Shown: positions 61,051-64,000 of the stretch, one piece after another
Position numbering within the stretch: the first letter of the stretch is position 1
How the letters are laid out: every line of letters begins with the position of its first letter
Source: Ruminococcus callidus
Lineage (GTDB): Bacteria; Bacillota; Clostridia; Oscillospirales; Ruminococcaceae
Assembly (NCBI RefSeq): GCF_020709055.1
Contig: NZ_JAJFCK010000014.1
Coordinates: forward strand, 1 to 64,000
Reading direction: 5' to 3'
DNA length: 64,000 bases
Notes under the pieces: generated by a model
The model's input: only the letters and a program-made list of their open reading frames with translations
Databases searched by the model: none
What the model was told of the DNA's origin: nothing
Position numbers and translations under genes: made by a program

Positions 61051-62673
61051 TTAATCGGCAGCCTGCCGGAACCAGTCCCATTCCTCCGGTGAGTACCGTT
61101 CCCGGAGAACTTTGCCATGCTGTGCTTCATAATCCTGCAGCAGCTGCGGTGCTTCTTTCAGAAAATCTTCACCACGTTTGCGGTGGCTCCCATTTTCAGA
61201 GAAAAATCCCATATCCTCATAGCAAAGGGGATAGACCTGTTCCAGAGCAATTTTTTCCGGCGGCAATTGCAACTGTTTCAACAGCAGTTCTCTGCGGATT
61301 TCCGGCAGGGTGATGCCGTCTGAGGCAGCTTTTGCTGATTGCCGTACTGGTTGCTCCGGCAGCCAGACATAGCCATTTTTCTGCCGTATCGGAAACTTGG
61401 TGCATGCCAATGTGGGATACAGACGGGCATACCGCCGCAGCTTTTCCTTGGAATCCACTGGCAAAAGCTTGCCGTATTGTTCTGTCAACTTTGCAAAGTC
61501 CGGTTTTGTCAGCGGCTGCGGCTGGTCGCCTAAGGCAGTCGCCGTTTCCCGCAGGAACTGCTCCGCCTGTACGAAAAAGGCATCCTGCTCCGGCTGGGGC
61601 AGTGCTGCCAATGCTTTTTTTGCCAGCGGCAGCACAGTAAATACCAGCCGTGTCCCCAGCAGCCAGCACCAGTCCACAGACTGTTCCAGCATGCACTGCC
61701 GCAGCTGGTCGGCTATGGTTTGCAACAGCTGTGGTGTGACCTTGCCGGACTCCCGCTTCCACGGCAGAAAATCCTTTCCCAGCGGCTCGGCGTATTCCGG
61801 CTGGCACAGCTGCATCTCGCCGGAAAAGGGAACCCCCTTTTGCCGGCAGAAACAGAAGTATGCCGCCAGTACTTGCTGCCGTTCGTTTTCGTTAGTTCCA
61901 AACAGACGGCACACTTTTCCCTCTGCTGTGAGAGCAATGCCGCCCAGCAGCCGATCACATCTCCACAGCAGCCAGCTTTCCGTGCTGCCGTCATCTGCGG
62001 AAAAGCCGCCGGAAACCGGCTGCAACAGGTACGAAACAAACCGATTTTCAAAATATAGTATTCCAAACTGAGTTTCCAAGAAAGTGCAAAGCTTTGCATG
62101 GGAGAGATCGTGCTTCTTTCGCCTGCCATATTCTTCCCGCCGGAATTGCCCCAGTGCCTCAGTCAGGTCGGCAGCGTCGGAGAGCGTTTTCAAATGATTG
62201 ACAGAGGGAATTTCGCCGCCCACCCAGCGAAAATCGTGCCGGAGAAACTGCGTTTCCAACATTCTGTTGTACGCATAATCGAAAAATGCGAAGCAGCGGC
62301 TTCCCAGAGCCTGTTCCGTATCCCGCCGTCGCTGTCTGCCGGCTTTGGAAAAGTAATAGGCTGCTATTTCCGGAAGCAGTGCCGCATACTTGCCGTGGTA
62401 GCGGGTGGAAAGACGGCGAATCGTCCACCCATTTCCTTGCAGCGTGACAGAGGCTGTCCCTTCCGGCAAAAGTGCCGTCATGGTGTAATCGTCGAATCCG
62501 TCATCACACCGCTTGATGCAGTCGGAGAGGTATCCTGTGACGAACATCTGCGTTCCCGTGGTTTCCTCCGTGAGAATCGCCGATGGGATCTTCTCCAGCA
62601 GCAGGCTGTATTGTTTCAGACAGTGCCGCAGAAAATCCATGTCGCAGTACTGCCAGCGATAGGAATATGCCAT
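61051..62673 (-). CDS. Protein of unknown function coupled to ung (540 aa)
   Basis: I do not recognise this protein. It is soluble, rich in Q, C, W and aromatic residues, with no signal peptide, membrane helix or nucleotide-binding motif. The N-terminal part (YRWQYCDMDFLRHCLKQY) and a stretch near residue 200 (EEYGRRKKHDLSHAKLCTFLE) look helical. ATG 62673 follows GGAG and sits 1 nt after the ung stop (TGAC-ATG), so translation is coupled to ung. Being downstream of ung suggests a role in DNA repair or uracil handling, but that is only context. Confidence 0.7.
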   Translation of the reverse strand: MAYSYRWQYCDMDFLRHCLKQYSLLLEKIPSAILTEETTGTQMFVTGYLSDCIKRCDDGFDDYTMTALLPEGTASVTLQGNGWTIRRLSTRYHGKYAALLPEIAAYYFSKAGRQRRRDTEQALGSRCFAFFDYAYNRMLETQFLRHDFRWVGGEIPSVNHLKTLSDAADLTEALGQFRREEYGRRKKHDLSHAKLCTFLETQFGILYFENRFVSYLLQPVSGGFSADDGSTESWLLWRCDRLLGGIALTAEGKVCRLFGTNENERQQVLAAYFCFCRQKGVPFSGEMQLCQPEYAEPLGKDFLPWKRESGKVTPQLLQTIADQLRQCMLEQSVDWCWLLGTRLVFTVLPLAKKALAALPQPEQDAFFVQAEQFLRETATALGDQPQPLTKPDFAKLTEQYGKLLPVDSKEKLRRYARLYPTLACTKFPIRQKNGYVWLPEQPVRQSAKAASDGITLPEIRRELLLKQLQLPPEKIALEQVYPLCYEDMGFFSENGSHRKRGEDFLKEAPQLLQDYEAQHGKVLRERYSPEEWDWFRQAAD

Positions 62674-62674
62674 G

Positions 62675-63343
62675 TCAGATGCTCCAGTCAATTTCCGGCA
62701 GCCCGTGCTCCCGGAGAAACGCATTTGCCTTGGAGAAATGCTTGCAGCCGAAGAAGCCATGATAGGCGGACAGAGGGCTGGGGTGTGCGGCAGTCAGCAC
62801 CAGATGCTGGGGGTGCTGGATCAGGGCTTTCTTTGCCTTGGCGTTGTTGCCCCAGAGCAGGAACACCACCGGTTCTTCCCGCTGGTCCAGCAGCCGGATG
62901 ACATCATCGGTGAACTGCTCCCAGCCCTTGCCCTTGTGGGAGTTTGCCTGTCCGGCACGCACCGTCAGCACCGTGTTCAGCAGCAGCACGCCGTGCTTTG
63001 CCCAGTTGGTCAGCTCGCCGTGCTTGCCGGTGTTGTCGATGCCCACATCGTCCTTGATCTCCTTGAAGATGTTCACCAGCGACGGCGGCGGAGCCACGCC
63101 TTTCCGCACGGAAAAGCTGAGCCCGTGCGCCTGATTGGGGTTGTGGTAGGGATCCTGCCCCAGAATCACCGCCCGCACCTTGGCGTAGGGGGTGTATTTC
63201 AGGGCGTTGAAGATGTCATACATGCCGGGGTAGATCGTATAGTTCCGGTATTCCTCCATGAGGAATTTCCGCAGGTTCTGATAATAGGTCTTGGCGAACT
63301 CGCCGTCTAAGATGGTGTCCCAGTCGTTTCCGAAATGTACCAT
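62675..63343 (-). CDS. ung: Uracil-DNA glycosylase (222 aa)
   Basis: Family 1 UDG that removes uracil from DNA. Water-activating motif GQDPYHNPNQAHGLSFSV (Asp and Tyr) and the leucine-loop motif HPSPLSAYHGFFG are both present. ATG 63343 is chosen (AAGGAG 8 nt upstream); a TTG at 63349 is in frame. Its own promoter drives it leftwards. Confidence 0.95.
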   Translation of the reverse strand: MVHFGNDWDTILDGEFAKTYYQNLRKFLMEEYRNYTIYPGMYDIFNALKYTPYAKVRAVILGQDPYHNPNQAHGLSFSVRKGVAPPPSLVNIFKEIKDDVGIDNTGKHGELTNWAKHGVLLLNTVLTVRAGQANSHKGKGWEQFTDDVIRLLDQREEPVVFLLWGNNAKAKKALIQHPQHLVLTAAHPSPLSAYHGFFGCKHFSKANAFLREHGLPEIDWSI

Positions 63344-63385
63344 TTGCAAAGCTCCTTCTCTTTGTGTTGCACAGGATATGATACC

Positions 63386-63414
63386 ATTATATCATAAGGA
63401 CAGCGGGATTGCAA
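63386..63414 (-). promoter_or_regulatory. Promoter of ung
   Basis: Minus-strand TTGCAA (63414-63409), 17 bp, TATAAT (63391-63386). Confidence 0.82.
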
Positions 63415-63507
63415 CGCCGGCGGGGAAAGTTTTCCCCAGAAATTTGGAGACCTCGCCGAATTTAAATCTTTCAAATCGGCAATGTTGTACAAGTTTTGCC
63501 GCGGCTA

Positions 63508-63536
63508 TTGACTAATTGCGAATTTTAGCATATAAT
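63508..63536 (+). promoter_or_regulatory. Promoter of secD
   Basis: TTGACT 63508-63513, 17 bp, TATAAT 63531-63536. Leader about 120 nt, with GCATG/CATGC pairing near its start. Apart from the divergent ung promoter the 320-bp gap holds nothing else I recognise. Confidence 0.82.
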
Positions 63537-63663
63537 AATAAGTAATTGTCAGTCGTGCATGCTGCCGCAGAGGCTCGTCCCCTGCACTGCCGCCATGCAC
63601 ACGCAAGCACACATATTTTGCGGCGCTGGGACAGACAGCCGCCGCACCACAGGAGGCTAAATC

Positions 63664-64000
63664 GTGAGAAAAGTGAAAAAACCCGTTTTCTTCATCGTAT
63701 TTGCCGTCATCGCCCTGTTCACCCTCACCACCCTCTTTGGCGTGCACTCCCAGTACGGCGACATCGTGACCACCTATGTTCACGGGGTCGACGATATCCG
63801 TCTGGGCATCGACATCCAAGGCGGTGTAGACGTTACCTTTGAACCGGCAGACGACGTAGATGCAACGAAGGAACAAATGGACGCTGCGCTGGAGACCATC
63901 AAGCTCCGTCTGGCAAACCAGAACATCAGCGACAGCGAAACGTATCTGGACTACAAGAGCAACCGCATTATCGTCCGCTTCCCCTGGCAGGCAGGCGAAA
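63664..64000 (+). CDS. secD: Protein translocase subunit SecD (N-terminal part, cut by window end)
   Basis: Starts at GTG 63664, 7 nt after AGGAGG. Begins with a membrane helix (KKPVFFIVFAVIALFTLTTLFGV), followed by VDDIRLGIDIQGGVDVTFEP, the SecD signature (LGxDxxGG), and the helix DQMDAALE-type segment ATKEQMDAALETIKLRL. SecD with SecF pulls exported proteins across the membrane using the proton gradient. Only 112 codons are visible. Confidence 0.93.
   Translation, partial: MRKVKKPVFFIVFAVIALFTLTTLFGVHSQYGDIVTTYVHGVDDIRLGIDIQGGVDVTFEPADDVDATKEQMDAALETIKLRLANQNISDSETYLDYKSNRIIVRFPWQAGE

Overview
The window looks like a chromosome segment of a Gram-positive gut or rumen anaerobe of the Clostridia, most likely a Ruminococcus-type member of the Oscillospiraceae. 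I infer this from two secreted proteins with type I dockerins and threonine-rich linkers, a very large repeat-built surface protein, ThyX in place of ThyA, a glycogen phosphorylase/GH13 pair, and strong sigma-A promoters (TTGACA or TTGCAA, 17 bp, TATAAT). The species is not identified. No rRNA, CRISPR array, transposase or prophage gene is visible.

Layout. 1-7522 (minus): start and body of a giant secreted adhesin-like protein whose C-terminus lies outside the window. 7948-9070: three tandem copies of a small convergent gene pair that I read as type I toxin-antitoxin modules. 9306-24194 (minus): a surface-polysaccharide locus in two promoter-led operons, holding glycosyltransferases, a flippase, an EpsG-type polymerase, acyl/acetyltransferases, a DegT aminotransferase, a CapK-like ligase and an ATP-grasp enzyme. 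It looks more AT-rich than the rest (not computed). 24411-24487: tRNA-Pro. 24958-26364: citrate synthase. 26587-28176: SH3b/dockerin hydrolase. 29061-33461: glycogen phosphorylase and a GH13 amylase. 33686-34578: LytTR regulator with a DUF3021 partner. 34804: purA. 36647-38242: dockerin metalloprotease. 38520-39687: rpsF-ssb-rpsR. 39855-46927: a plus-strand run thyX, tmk, DUF2156, DJ-1/PfpI, 5-formyl-THF cyclo-ligase, mltG, U32 peptidase, lipoprotein. 46997-52483 (minus): proline genes proB and proA, a GNAT, a 2-hydroxyacid dehydrogenase and membrane proteins. 53097-55614: MFS and AI-2E transporters. 55976-60921 (minus): methionine synthesis (metF, a separate MetH activation-domain protein, metH). 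61051-63343: ung and a coupled gene of unknown function. 63664 onward: secD, cut by the window end.

Intergenic DNA is rich in dispersed repeats. One family is about 163 bp, has terminal inverted repeats, and in all four copies sits within 0 to 5 bp of a stop codon. A second is about 221 bp with 13-bp terminal inverted repeats. A third is a GC-rich block of about 160 bp present four times. There are also short GTAGGGACA palindromes.

The best candidate for something new is the tandem toxin-antitoxin array. Each unit encodes a 32-45 residue membrane peptide on the minus strand and a short RNA from a near-perfect promoter on the plus strand, ending tail to tail on a shared hairpin. Both RNAs start with a similar 5' hairpin and both carry an anti-Shine-Dalgarno segment, so the antitoxin RNA looks like a copy of the toxin leader. 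Promoters and leaders are well conserved between units while the peptides have diverged.
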